Source of the DNA: Jejuia algarum
GTDB lineage: Bacteria > Bacteroidota > Bacteroidia > Flavobacteriales > Flavobacteriaceae
Direction: 5' to 3'
Length of the DNA stretch: 64,000 nucleotides
Assembly: GCA_947495775.1 (NCBI GenBank)
Contig: CANMAQ010000014.1
Location: 62,001-126,000, forward strand
Below, piece by piece: positions 17,787 through 29,000 of the stretch. Position numbers and translations under genes: made by a program. The notes under the pieces were generated by a model. It had not been told where the DNA came from and searched no databases. It saw only the letters and a program-made list of their open reading frames with translations. Within the stretch, counting starts at the first letter, position 1, and every line of letters begins with the position of its first letter.

Positions 17787-20700
17787 TGCATAACAATTTT
17801 ACGAATTTCACTTCCTTTACTCGTTTCTAACAATAAGAAATACGTTCCTGAGGCTAATCTAAGGTTGTAGTTAATGGTATAAGTACTGGCATTTTCGGCT
17901 TGTCTATCGTCTACAGCTGTATTAGAATCTAAACTGTACATTCTAAGCGAAATGGTTGCTTCTTCTTGTAGTTCTACATCAACTTCAAACACTCCTGTTG
18001 AAGGGTTAGGGTACGTTTTAAATTCTTTGATAAAAGGCGTATTGGCATCACCTACATCTGGCAATGCTCTAGCTTCTCCTACTATTATCGGTTTTCTAAA
18101 ATCCTCAAAACAGTTGCCTTCGAATGCGCGAAGAGCGATTTCATAGGCTCCAGGAATATCAAAACGTAATGTAATAGTCTCTTCATCTTGGCTTATAATT
18201 TGCGCTTCATTAGGCAAAAACCATTGTATATTTTCGCTTAAAGGATTACTTGTATTTATCAAAATAATATCTTCTTTTGCAAATGCTTGTGTCGTAATTA
18301 AAAACTGGGAACTGATCCCTATTTGGGAAGTCGTAATTTCAATATCATCTGTTCCTACACATCCTGAAGCAGTAGTTACTGTAGCCGTATAAATCCCTGC
18401 TTCTGTCAAGGTCACTTTTGGTGCAGTACTTGTAAATCCAGTATTAGAGGTCCATCGGTAGGAGTCTCCAGAAACCTCTGTAGTTATATCCAAATCTAGA
18501 GACTGTCCATTACATAATGTACGGTCTTCTCCTAAATCTACAGATACTTCACTCGGATTTTCAATACTAAAATCTACCACCATTTCACAACCTAATTGAT
18601 CTGTTACGGTAACAGTATATATGCCAGGGCAAAGTCCATTAAGCGTAGTACTTACAGCGCCTGTATTCCAATTTATAAGATATGGCGCTCTACCTCCTGT
18701 TATAAGAAGGTCTATTTCTCCTTCACATGCTTCTGCACATTCTACTTGTGTGGTATTACCTTGAATCGCTAAGGCCTCAGGAACATTCACTTTATATGTC
18801 CCTAATGTTTCGCATCCAAATGCATCTATAATTCGAACCAAATAATTCCCAGGCTGTGCGTTAGTAAGATTTGTTGTTGTGTCACCAGTATTCCAACTGT
18901 AAGTATAAGGTGGCGTACCCCCTGTAACTTGCGTGCTTATGGTCCAATCATTGTCAGTACCACAGTTTATATAATCTCCTGTTAAACTTGCCGTTAATAT
19001 GTCTGGCTCTGTTAGTGTAAAAATTGCACTTTGTTCTTGAAGTCCATTAGCATCCCTTACCACCACATAATAAGACCCCGCTGGAATATTTGCCAAAAAA
19101 GCACTGTTTTCACCAATTACAGTATTAGAATTAGCATCAAACCAAATGAAAGTATTGCCTCCTGAGCCCCCTATACTATTTGCTATTAGTTGTCCGTCGC
19201 TAGCTCCATGACAACTTACCGGTTGCGCTTGAGTTATATTAGTGATTAATTGGCCTGGATTACCTAAATTATAAGTTTCTTCATGTACACAGCCTATACT
19301 ATCTGTAATGGTAACAGTGTAAGTTCCCGTAGCTATATTAGAAATAGTGTTTGTATTTAAAGGACTATCTATTGTTTCTTCTAATACGTTTCTAGAACTA
19401 TCAAGCCATCGGTAAGTATAAGGTGCAATACCACCTGTTATAATTATAGTTATACGACCATCTACAGTAGCTCCAGATGGTCTTATAAGCGTCGCATTAG
19501 TAACATCATACCGTTCTGGTTGCGTAATTGTTACAGTTGTCTCTGCACTACAATTATTTTCATCGGTAACTCTTACCGTATATATTCCTGCTGCAAGTGT
19601 ACTAACATCTTCGGTTATCTCGCGATTACTCCATAGGTATGTGTATGTGCCAGTACCTCCTGTAACCGAAATATCTATAGCTCCTGTTTCTGCACCAAAA
19701 CACGATACATCTGTTACAGTAAAAGAGACAGCGATGGCTTCTGGGTGGTCTACTGTAAATTGACTCGTTACTTCTATATTATTTGCATCGGTAATGGTAA
19801 GTCCATACATTCCAGCTGCACTATTTTCAAGATTAATAGCTGTACTTAACGTGGTTTCTATAGCATTTAGATTATACCATCTATAGGTATACGGTGATGT
19901 CCCTCCTGTTACGTTAGCTTGTAGAGTCGCAGTTGCATCATTAAAACACAAGTTAAATAAGGTTTGAGTTATACTTACTAAGAGCTGATCTGGCTGAGTT
20001 ACCTCATAATCTTGTATAAATTCACAGCCATTAGCATCTGTAATTGTAAGTTCATAATTTCCTGCTGCTAATCCTGAAATTGCGCGTTCTGTAGATAAAA
20101 CAGATGTAGTTCCTGTTGCTATCCAAGAATATCGATATGGAGCAGTGCCGCCTATTGCATTTACAGTTATGGCTCCGTCATTAGTTTCGAAACCTCTTAA
20201 GTTCGTAATATTTACATCTTCTATTTCTAATACCGTATCTGGTTGCGATACCATAATATTATCTTGGCGAACCTCACAATTATTGGCATCGGTTACAACA
20301 ACATTATAGCTACCAACTGAAAGACCTGATATGTCTTGAGTCCTAGCGCTAGTACTCCAAAAATAAGTATAAGGTGCGGTTCCTCCTGTGACAGCAATAT
20401 CAATACCACCTGTTTCTGCTCCAAAACATAACACATCCTCTACCGTTGTCTCTGCAATGCGTAATACTTCTGGTTCTAAAAGGTTAAAATCGTCTGTTAC
20501 TGTAATAGCATTTGCGTCTGTAATACGAACACGGTAACGGCCAGTAGCTAAATTTGTGATAAGAGGCTCTGTTAGGTCAAGGCTAGTCGTTGTATTATTT
20601 TCTATAACAAACCATTCATATGAGTAAGGTGTCACGCCTCCTAATGCATTAGCTTGTAATGCTCCATTTGCATCTTCAAAACAAGAAATCCCGTTCGCTT

Positions 20701-23700
20701 CAGAAATCTCGACAGTCAACAATTCAGGTTCTGTTAGTGTTACTGTTTCGAGAGCTGTACATCCTGTATTATTAGAAGTTCTACTAAAATTAGCATCCCT
20801 CACTGTTAGCGTATACGCACCTGCGCCCAGAGCCATAATATCTTTTGTAGTCCTTATAATTGTATTTTGATTGTCTCTCCACTCATAAGTATAAGGACCA
20901 GTACCTCCTACAACACGAATTGCTATACTACCGTCTGTAGCTTGAAATGCTGTAGGGTTATCAATACGATCTACTGTAATTTGTATTGCATCTTCTGGTT
21001 CTGTTATTTCAACATCTTGAGTCCGTATACAGTTTCGTGCATCAGACAATGTTAATGAGTACGTATCTGCCGCTAAATTAGCAATATCCTTAGTCGTTGC
21101 TATTAGTTCACCTCTACTATTACGCCAAGTATACGTGTAATCTGTTGTTCCTCCTGATGCCGTTAGAGTAATACGCCCATTTACGCCACCATTACAGAAT
21201 ACATCTTGTTTTGTAAAACTAATTTCCAACTCTGTTGGTTGCGTAATTGTAATTGTATCTTCTGCTTGCGTACCATTGGCATCTGTTATAATAACTCTAA
21301 AAGTTCCTACGTCTAACCCCGTGGCCGTCATTGTGGTTTGTCCTATGCTTACAAAACGTCCTCCATTACTTCTAAACCACTCATAAGAATAACCCGTATT
21401 TAAAATTGGTACACCTCCTGTAACATTTGCCGTTAAGGTGGCATCTGCAGCATTAAAACACGAAATTGGGTTTTCAGTAATAGCCACTACTAACTCTTCT
21501 GGTTCAGTAATTGTATAAACTTGAGTAGTCTGGCACGTCCCATTTGTATTACCTGTTATTTCTTCGTTATCATCTCTAACTGTTACAGTATATACTCCTT
21601 CTGTAAGATTCGAAATGTCTTTGGTAAAAGCAAATGTACCAGGAATGCCTTGCTTTTGCCAGCGATAACTGTAGGGCGGTGTACCTCCTACGGCAGAAAT
21701 AGAAATACGACCATCGTTACCTCCTCTGAAGGTTATGTTTTGAAGAATATCTGTTGTAATTTCTACAGGGGCGGCTGGTTGCTCTAATCTAAAACCTGTA
21801 TCAAAATTATCAATTTCGCAACCATTATCGTCTGTAATTTTTAGAAAATAAGTTCCACTAATAAGATTAAATCTATTCCTTTGTGTACTACCATCTAACC
21901 ACGTATAAAAATAAGGTGGTGTACCTCCCGAAGGTACTATTATTATTTCACCATCATTACCATCATAACACAGGATATCTGCAGGAAAAGATGTAAACGT
22001 TAATGGTTCTGGTTCGGTAAAGTTAAAATTAGAAGACACGTCTGAATTGCCGTCGCCATCTGTTACTTCTACCTTGTAAATTCCTGCGCTAAGTCCTGAA
22101 ATAACACGACTGGTTTGAGGCAATAAAACATCTGTACTTCCCGACACACGAAACCATCTATAGCTATAAGATGCGCCTAGAATTTCGCCTTGTATATTAG
22201 CCTCTAAATTGCCTGTTCCGCCATTACAGATGATTTCTTCTATAGACCTAACGGAGGCGATTAATTCTGGGGGTTCTGTAAGCGTATAAGAATTTTGACT
22301 GCGACAGCTCGAATTACTTGCTGTGCTAGCAGATGCAAAAGCATTATCGGTTACTGTTAGCGTATAATTTCCATCGCCTACCGTATTAAGTGTCGTTCTG
22401 TAATTGGATCCTATTCGCCTGTTAACTGTAGTCGTTAATAAAAAGTTAGCATTATTACGCCATTGTACGGTATAACTGCCATTAGACGCTGGAGTCCCTC
22501 CTGTTATATTTACAACTATAGACCCATCATTTTCACCAAACGCAGAAGGATCATTAAGAGATACTGTAGTTAACTGTATAGGTGTAGGTTCATTTATCGT
22601 TATTGAGACCGCCTTATCACTACCATTAGCTAAACGTTCTGTACACATGAGTCGATCTCTCACTCTAATAGTGTAAGTTCCTTCGCGTAGTCCTGAAATT
22701 GTATGTGTTGTTGCATTAGCAAAAGCACTCCACCCACCATTATTAAGTCGAAATTCATAATCACCTACACCACCTGATGCCGAAATATTGATGCGCCCAT
22801 CACGTCCACCATTACAAAATATATCATTCCCTTTTGTTGCTGAAAAACTTATTGGAGGTGGTGCTGTGATTGTAAAATTCTGGGATCTTTGTAAAGGTGT
22901 AAGTACAGTTCCTATCTGCGATTGAGTATTAATAAAATATGTTCCAGGTGCTACTAAACTTGGTAATGTATACACGTTTCCTGAAAAAGCTATATTCCTT
23001 ATGTCTTCAACTGAAATTTCTCTACCATCTGATTCTACTCTGGTTAGAAAAACATTAACTCTTTCATCATCTGCCAAAAGACGATTAAAAGTTAAGGATA
23101 CACTACCATTATCATACGAACACTCTGAATTCATTCGTGTGATAGTTCTTAAAGCCAAAGGACATAACTGTATTGTATATCCTCTAAAAGGCGAAAAATG
23201 ACCTCCTCTTACCCGATATCTAAAATTAATAGTTTTACCTACATCTTCATTAGGATCTATAGAAAAATCATCAAAGTTAAACGGTATTCTAGAACGACCA
23301 GCTGAATTACTTATGTTTGCCGCTACAACATCACCAAAAGAGTATTGCCATTGTTCAATAAACTGACCATCTAAACCATGAGGCGCATTAATTGTCAATG
23401 TACTACAGTTTACACCATTATCTAGTTCTTCTTCTGGATCTATTTTTTCCATATAAATATAGGTAGGACCGTCTTGCTCTCCATAAAAAGCATCAGCATC
23501 ATTAGGTATAGTAATACCATAGCTGCCAAGTCGAAATGTTCCTCCTCCAGGATCAAAAGGTCCGTTTGGTAAGCGTGTACATACTCCCGCGTTGCCTGTC
23601 AATCCGGTTGGTCTTTCATTAAAAATAAAATTAGCTTCCCATCCGTTGGTAGTGTTATTATTCCCCTCCAAAATAGGAGTAAGACTACCTGTAATTCTAG

Positions 23701-23866
23701 CACTTGGAGGAGTAGATTGAATGGCATTTGAATTTTCGCAAACTTGACCTGCTGCTGCAATAAATGCATCGTTAAAATTATCTTGTACAAAAACACGGTA
23801 TTCTACACTCTGAGCGCGTATAGTAAATGGTAAAATTAATAGCAATATTAGTATATAGTGTCGCAT
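17783..23866 (-). CDS. SprB-repeat adhesin-like surface protein with T9SS type A sorting domain
   Basis: 2027 residues. The signal peptide ends near IRAQ (residue ~19). After ~330 residues of unrecognised beta-rich sequence come about 17 SprB-type repeats (I counted GG...W cores such as GGTPPYFYTWLDG, GGTGPYTYEW, GGTAPYTYFWS, GGTSPYTYRWY). Each is followed by G(T/S)Y-V-(V/I)TDA(N)G-C. An Ig/PKD-like module follows, and residues ~1948-2027 form a T9SS type A sorting domain (FKTYPNPSTGVFEVDV, NLRLASGTYFLLLET, IRKIVMQ). SprB in Flavobacterium is a gliding adhesin moved on the cell surface by the T9SS motor. This smaller relative is probably secreted by T9SS, either for adhesion or for presenting its operon partners. 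Confidence 0.88.
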   Translation of the reverse strand: MRHYILILLLILPFTIRAQSVEYRVFVQDNFNDAFIAAAGQVCENSNAIQSTPPSARITGSLTPILEGNNNTTNGWEANFIFNERPTGLTGNAGVCTRLPNGPFDPGGGTFRLGSYGITIPNDADAFYGEQDGPTYIYMEKIDPEEELDNGVNCSTLTINAPHGLDGQFIEQWQYSFGDVVAANISNSAGRSRIPFNFDDFSIDPNEDVGKTINFRYRVRGGHFSPFRGYTIQLCPLALRTITRMNSECSYDNGSVSLTFNRLLADDERVNVFLTRVESDGREISVEDIRNIAFSGNVYTLPSLVAPGTYFINTQSQIGTVLTPLQRSQNFTITAPPPISFSATKGNDIFCNGGRDGRINISASGGVGDYEFRLNNGGWSAFANATTHTISGLREGTYTIRVRDRLMCTERLANGSDKAVSITINEPTPIQLTTVSLNDPSAFGENDGSIVVNITGGTPASNGSYTVQWRNNANFLLTTTVNRRIGSNYRTTLNTVGDGNYTLTVTDNAFASASTASNSSCRSQNSYTLTEPPELIASVRSIEEIICNGGTGNLEANIQGEILGASYSYRWFRVSGSTDVLLPQTSRVISGLSAGIYKVEVTDGDGNSDVSSNFNFTEPEPLTFTSFPADILCYDGNDGEIIIVPSGGTPPYFYTWLDGSTQRNRFNLISGTYFLKITDDNGCEIDNFDTGFRLEQPAAPVEITTDILQNITFRGGNDGRISISAVGGTPPYSYRWQKQGIPGTFAFTKDISNLTEGVYTVTVRDDNEEITGNTNGTCQTTQVYTITEPEELVVAITENPISCFNAADATLTANVTGGVPILNTGYSYEWFRSNGGRFVSIGQTTMTATGLDVGTFRVIITDANGTQAEDTITITQPTELEISFTKQDVFCNGGVNGRITLTASGGTTDYTYTWRNSRGELIATTKDIANLAADTYSLTLSDARNCIRTQDVEITEPEDAIQITVDRIDNPTAFQATDGSIAIRVVGGTGPYTYEWRDNQNTIIRTTKDIMALGAGAYTLTVRDANFSRTSNNTGCTALETVTLTEPELLTVEISEANGISCFEDANGALQANALGGVTPYSYEWFVIENNTTTSLDLTEPLITNLATGRYRVRITDANAITVTDDFNLLEPEVLRIAETTVEDVLCFGAETGGIDIAVTGGTAPYTYFWSTSARTQDISGLSVGSYNVVVTDANNCEVRQDNIMVSQPDTVLEIEDVNITNLRGFETNDGAITVNAIGGTAPYRYSWIATGTTSVLSTERAISGLAAGNYELTITDANGCEFIQDYEVTQPDQLLVSITQTLFNLCFNDATATLQANVTGGTSPYTYRWYNLNAIETTLSTAINLENSAAGMYGLTITDANNIEVTSQFTVDHPEAIAVSFTVTDVSCFGAETGAIDISVTGGTGTYTYLWSNREITEDVSTLAAGIYTVRVTDENNCSAETTVTITQPERYDVTNATLIRPSGATVDGRITIIITGGIAPYTYRWLDSSRNVLEETIDSPLNTNTISNIATGTYTVTITDSIGCVHEETYNLGNPGQLITNITQAQPVSCHGASDGQLIANSIGGSGGNTFIWFDANSNTVIGENSAFLANIPAGSYYVVVRDANGLQEQSAIFTLTEPDILTASLTGDYINCGTDNDWTISTQVTGGTPPYTYSWNTGDTTTNLTNAQPGNYLVRIIDAFGCETLGTYKVNVPEALAIQGNTTQVECAEACEGEIDLLITGGRAPYLINWNTGAVSTTLNGLCPGIYTVTVTDQLGCEMVVDFSIENPSEVSVDLGEDRTLCNGQSLDLDITTEVSGDSYRWTSNTGFTSTAPKVTLTEAGIYTATVTTASGCVGTDDIEITTSQIGISSQFLITTQAFAKEDIILINTSNPLSENIQWFLPNEAQIISQDEETITLRFDIPGAYEIALRAFEGNCFEDFRKPIIVGEARALPDVGDANTPFIKEFKTYPNPSTGVFEVDVELQEEATISLRMYSLDSNTAVDDRQAENASTYTINYNLRLASGTYFLLLETSKGSEIRKIVMQ

Positions 23867-23869
23867 AAT

Positions 23870-26065
23870 TTAAAATTTTATAGTCATCTGTTTAGATGCA
23901 CTTACTTGTCCGTCTTTAAAAACCGCCCGAATGATATAGCGATATATATTATTCGGCTTTACTTTATAATCAATAATATTCTCGATATTAGGTCTTATAT
24001 TAGAAAGTAAAGAAATTGGTTTATCCTTAATTCCTTTATAAATTTGTATCTCAGCTACGTCTACAGCTTTAGACAATTTCCAGTACAACGTTATATAACC
24101 TCCCTTTTTATCAATCTCATTATTAAAATTTCTTATGGCCTCTAAAATATCTGTTTTTGGTACCTCTAATGTTAAAGGTGGTGCAGGATCAGATTCTAAG
24201 CCACTATCATCTATAGCTATAATGGTGTAATTATATCTTTTAGTTGCTTCTACATTAACGTCTATCCAATCTGCAAATGCGCCGTTATTATTTGTGTTTG
24301 AAGGAACAGTTGCTTTAGACGTTCGTAAATCGTTATTGTTTACTGTATGAACTAATACCCATTCTGTTTCTGTAGCTGCTCTTCTATAAATATCGTGTTG
24401 TATCACATCCTGGCTCGAACTAAGCGCCCATTTAAGGTGTACTTTTCCAGATTCTATTTTATAAGTTTGAAATACGGGCTGTGTAGGCTTTATAAAATCA
24501 GGTTTTTTTAACTCAAGTATTTCAGAGGGCGTAGACATATTAAAACGTTGGTCTACTGCTATAAGTTTATAAAAGACTTTAGCATTTAAATTTTTAACAG
24601 AAACACTATCATAATAAACTGTCCCCTGATGAGGTGCTACGGTAATTTGAGAGTACTCTTCTTTTTTATTATTACCTCTAAAAATACGATAGCCCAACAT
24701 GTCTTTCTCTGTATTAGGGACCCATTTTAGGGTAACAATTCCTAAACTATCTACACTTCCCCTAATCCCTTTTGGTTGCGTTGGCGGTATAGAATCTACA
24801 GGTTGTATTAACGTTGGAAATGAGGTGCGTTTATCTCCGTTTTTACCAATGGCTGTAATGGTTAAATAGTTGGTTGTCTGTAAATCGTCATATTGAATTT
24901 TTCTAGCCTCGGGAGGTATATTTTCCATGACAACTTTATAATTACCTTTAACCTTATCGCTTCTATTTAATTCGAAACCTGTAATCTTTTGGTTGCCTTC
25001 TTTTAAAAACTCCCATTCTAAAATGATACGCTTATCATCTAAATAATGCTTGGTCGTAATTTTAGGAACATAAGCAAGTATTTCTTTGCCTTGACCTGAC
25101 ACCACCTCAGATACAGGACTTAATTCTCCAAAAATAGTCTTCCCTAAAATACGATAATGATACGTTCTATTATTGGTTATCGAATCAATATAAAACATGC
25201 GTTTTGTATCTCTTTTATCTGTATTATTCAAATTGTTAAATGGTAAATCATTTAGTCTCGTAAAGTGTTTTCCATCTATAGAGCGTTCTACAAAATAACT
25301 GTTATATAATTCCTTATGAATTTCATAATTCCAACTTAACATGGTTTTTCCATCTAGATAAACTCCTGCAAGATCTAATGGTTTAGGAAGTATATCGTAA
25401 TCTTGTAATCCTACAAACACCCCTCCTTCTTTAATTACCAACTCATTTTCTGGTACAAGTGGTATAACTTTATACACATATTTTTCATTTGAAATCACAT
25501 TTGTATCTACAAAACCTAACCCAGCCATTTGCGCGGTCATAAAATCCTGATCTGCAGCATACAACCCCCATGTAAAACGCTGAGTTTGTTCTTCTGCTAA
25601 GTTTATAATCGCTGATAATTTATCCTGCCCTTCCACATTAAAACGTTCACCATAAAGTGACTGCGCCATTACTGCCGCATTATTATTTGATTCAATTACA
25701 GTCATCCATTCTTCCAAGGGTTTAGATTTAAATACTCCCATATCCTTTTCTTCTGGCAACGCTAATGTTTTTTTATTTCGTGTTAAAGTATAACGCTTTA
25801 CATTATACCCATAAGTGTTTAATTTACGCCAAGCTCTAGCTGACGTGACAGCCCAACGGATCATAATTTTACCCGATTTTTGTGGACGTGCTATAACTAC
25901 TATTTGATGATCTGGATTCACATTATCTATCTGTTGTTGCCCATTTGATTGATATACACAACAAAAACAACAGAAAATGATAAGCATTTCACTTTTCAGT
26001 ATCCTTAAAAAAGAACATCTGTCTTTTAAATTTAAGCATTGATTCTTAATAGTTTTATAAATCAT
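23870..26065 (-). CDS. Exported fibronectin type III-repeat protein
   Basis: 731 residues. Met27 (MLIIFCCFCCVYQSNGQ) would give the cleaner signal peptide, although the ATG at 26065 overlaps the upstream stop by one base (TAATG) and is likely used for coupling. At least three FN3-like modules are visible from about residue 230 on, each with hydrophobic strand cores and a Y-x-(Y/I)-x-(I/V)-x-A(V/I)D ending: YFVERSIDGKHF, GYRIFRGNN..YYKLIAVD-like, and HDIYRRAATETEW..YNYTIIAIDDSG. No catalytic motif is seen. It is 3 bp upstream of the SprB-repeat gene. Probably a structural surface or periplasmic component. Confidence 0.7.
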   Translation of the reverse strand: MIYKTIKNQCLNLKDRCSFLRILKSEMLIIFCCFCCVYQSNGQQQIDNVNPDHQIVVIARPQKSGKIMIRWAVTSARAWRKLNTYGYNVKRYTLTRNKKTLALPEEKDMGVFKSKPLEEWMTVIESNNNAAVMAQSLYGERFNVEGQDKLSAIINLAEEQTQRFTWGLYAADQDFMTAQMAGLGFVDTNVISNEKYVYKVIPLVPENELVIKEGGVFVGLQDYDILPKPLDLAGVYLDGKTMLSWNYEIHKELYNSYFVERSIDGKHFTRLNDLPFNNLNNTDKRDTKRMFYIDSITNNRTYHYRILGKTIFGELSPVSEVVSGQGKEILAYVPKITTKHYLDDKRIILEWEFLKEGNQKITGFELNRSDKVKGNYKVVMENIPPEARKIQYDDLQTTNYLTITAIGKNGDKRTSFPTLIQPVDSIPPTQPKGIRGSVDSLGIVTLKWVPNTEKDMLGYRIFRGNNKKEEYSQITVAPHQGTVYYDSVSVKNLNAKVFYKLIAVDQRFNMSTPSEILELKKPDFIKPTQPVFQTYKIESGKVHLKWALSSSQDVIQHDIYRRAATETEWVLVHTVNNNDLRTSKATVPSNTNNNGAFADWIDVNVEATKRYNYTIIAIDDSGLESDPAPPLTLEVPKTDILEAIRNFNNEIDKKGGYITLYWKLSKAVDVAEIQIYKGIKDKPISLLSNIRPNIENIIDYKVKPNNIYRYIIRAVFKDGQVSASKQMTIKF

Positions 26066-29000
26066 TAAAATGGATTATTGTATTTAAATATTGCTGAACT
26101 CGTTGTTATACTTCCTGGTAATATGTACTGTATCTTTATGCCATAATCACCTTTACGAATTACAGGAAAGGCCCCATTGATGATATGATCATATTGCTCT
26201 CTCTTATTTTGATATTGAGATGCATTCCCTAGGTAAGCTTCAGCTACTTTGAATTGTATATCTTTAAAATCTCTCTTGTATGAATTTGGTAAATAATAAC
26301 GAAATGGGAACCTTGTATCTAACAAAGGGTAAGTTACATTGTTTTCCAAATACGCATTATACCATTCTAAAATATGAACCGCTTTTTTAGGTGGTATCCC
26401 TAAAATACTCACATCTCTTCTTACAGTAAGTAAAGGTTCTAAAGGATAATCTTTATAGATAAGTGGATAAATAAGATTGATATAATAGGTATCATCTAAT
26501 AGAGCCTCAACTTCTATCATTGGCTTATATTTGGTGTACTTGCCACCATTCAACTCTACAAAACTTAAACGTTCCGAAGCAATTACATCTGCTTCCATAG
26601 CATGTACATCCGTCAAAATAGGAGCTAAGTAATTTTTTGTCACTTTCTTTGCTTCTATTTTGTCTACAAAAGTAGTATACTGACTTGTATTAAATTCGTA
26701 AACCAACAGTTCTGTATCTGCGTCTTCCTTTATTCTATTTTGCGCATATTCATTACGTACTTCTATAGATGTGCCTTCCTGCCCCGTATTTTGAGACACA
26801 TAATTTTTATTTGTATTCCCTGAAGTTGCATTTGTATTTCCCGTGGAACTTAACATACGTAGCTTATAACTTTTTTGAGTTTCTAAATTTGGGATTTCAT
26901 AGCTCACTAATCGCTCCGCACTATTATAAGTAATGGTATTCGCTGTACTGATAGTGGTTTCTTGTTCAAAATTAACAAACTGCCTAGTACTGTTATCTGA
27001 AGAAAACAGATACCCTTGCCCTCTTAAAAGTTTGACATACCCCTTGTTATATTCATCCTTATAAAAATACTTTTGGTCTATTATAGGGTAACAATATACT
27101 ATATTGTTAATAGGAATATAATCTGGTGCTTCACCTGTTGTAAAACGACGTTCTTCTACCTCTGTAGCTGGTTTTCCATCTTGCATTAAAGTACTCCAAA
27201 ATTGTCCTTTTTTCTCTTGAAACTTAACCGCTACTGCAATTTGTATAGGCGCGTTAGGCGGTAAAATATCATGAGATATAAAATTCAAAACATCGTTACT
27301 TTCATTCCATTCCATATCACCAGATATTGGTGTACCATTACTTGTAACGGTATATTCATCTAATAAAATACGATACGTTTTAACCCCTTCGTCGTCCTCT
27401 AAATCAAAAGGTTGATTTATCTTCATATTAAAAACAGCTTGAGGCACTGCAAAAACATCTATGTCCGTACTTCCTTCTAAAGGTTTTATATCTGAAATCA
27501 CCTTGATGCCTCCTAATGGAGCCCCTCCTACGATATCACATTCTTCGCCTAATTCAACTTTAAATCTAAGGCGCCCTTTTACCAAACCTCCTAAGAGATT
27601 AAAATTACGGTTCAGATATCCTCTAAACCATGCTGGGTTTGGTAATTTAGCTTGTAATAATACAGCTGCGCCCCCCGATAATATTGGGATTTTTTTACGA
27701 ACAAAAAGCAATTTTATATTAATACCTAATTCTCCTTTTAGATAGGCATAGGCTTGCCCATTGGCATACCAACCATCTATGCCTATTTGTCCACTACCAT
27801 GGCAAGCGGTTTCCCCGTAATCTTTAATCATCACATCGAAACCAAGACCCGCTTGAAAGCGTGCATAAAATGCTAAAAATGTCATATCTCCTGTATCTAC
27901 ACTTAAATTGGTTCCAAAGGCAAAACCTCGACCATTCCCTAAAGTATTGAGATCGCGCATATAGTCTAAACTTTGAGACGTTTTGTTAAATATAGCAGCA
28001 ACTTCAGGCGGCGGCGGCGGACTACCAGGTATATCATCACCTATCATTAAATAAGACGTCGCACTAACATTAAAGTTACCTAAGCCCAATTTAACACCTA
28101 TGCGATCTTCTGGTGTTCCCGCGTGTAAATACCACTTATCCCTTGCAGCATGAAATACAGCCCAACCAGCCCTGCCCTTGGGACCTACACCTTGGAAAAA
28201 GCCACCTGGTGTATTTATAAAAATTTCCATTTCACTGTGAAACACTTTATTTTGAAAATCCATTTCCATAGAAAAATGGGCATCTATACCAATATCGAAA
28301 GAGAGTCCATCTTGTGGAAAGGCTACTTTACTATAGTCTACCAAATTAGATTCTTTTAATTGCTGCATTGCAGCATTATTCGCTCCGAAGCCATTTATTT
28401 TGTCTTCCATTTTAGTAAGCTTCTCTTTAAACTTATCTCCAAACTTAAAATCTAATGCTTTTACAATATGCCCTTCTCCAAAGAATAAGACTCTATTCAA
28501 TCCTCCTGATCTATTAAATGCCATTTCAAAGCCTACTTTGCCATTAAAAGCTTTTTCATTAGCTAATGCAAAACCTAATAAAGCTCTAAAACCCAATCCT
28601 GATTTATGGTCTGGTATGTAAGACTGTCCTGAAGGAATTTTTGATGAATATTCCCCAGGCGCTTTTGTCATATGGTAATAAGCACCTCCCCCAAAACCAT
28701 TAACTATAGCAGGTCCAATGTAAACCTTTGTTGGTGCATTCGATAAATCGGCATAGGCATCTACGTACCAATAGCGGTACTCTTTTCTTCCAAACCAAGC
28801 CGAAGCGTCAACTTTAATCCCATTAAATGTAGCTCCTAACTCTCCGTAGAAACCATCGCCATATACAGGATCATCATCTTTAATATCAACCATACCTTCA
28901 ATCTGTATCGCTCCTAAATCTGCACTAATTTCTATACGGTCAATATCTATATGACTGTACTTCCATCGTTGTAAACCCTCATTTTCTTTAATATCGCCAA

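Noticed and set aside
17783..23866. Regular repeats resembling a tandem-repeat or CRISPR array
   Set aside because: They are protein-level SprB repeats with variable DNA and ~80-residue periodicity, not short identical direct repeats with spacers.
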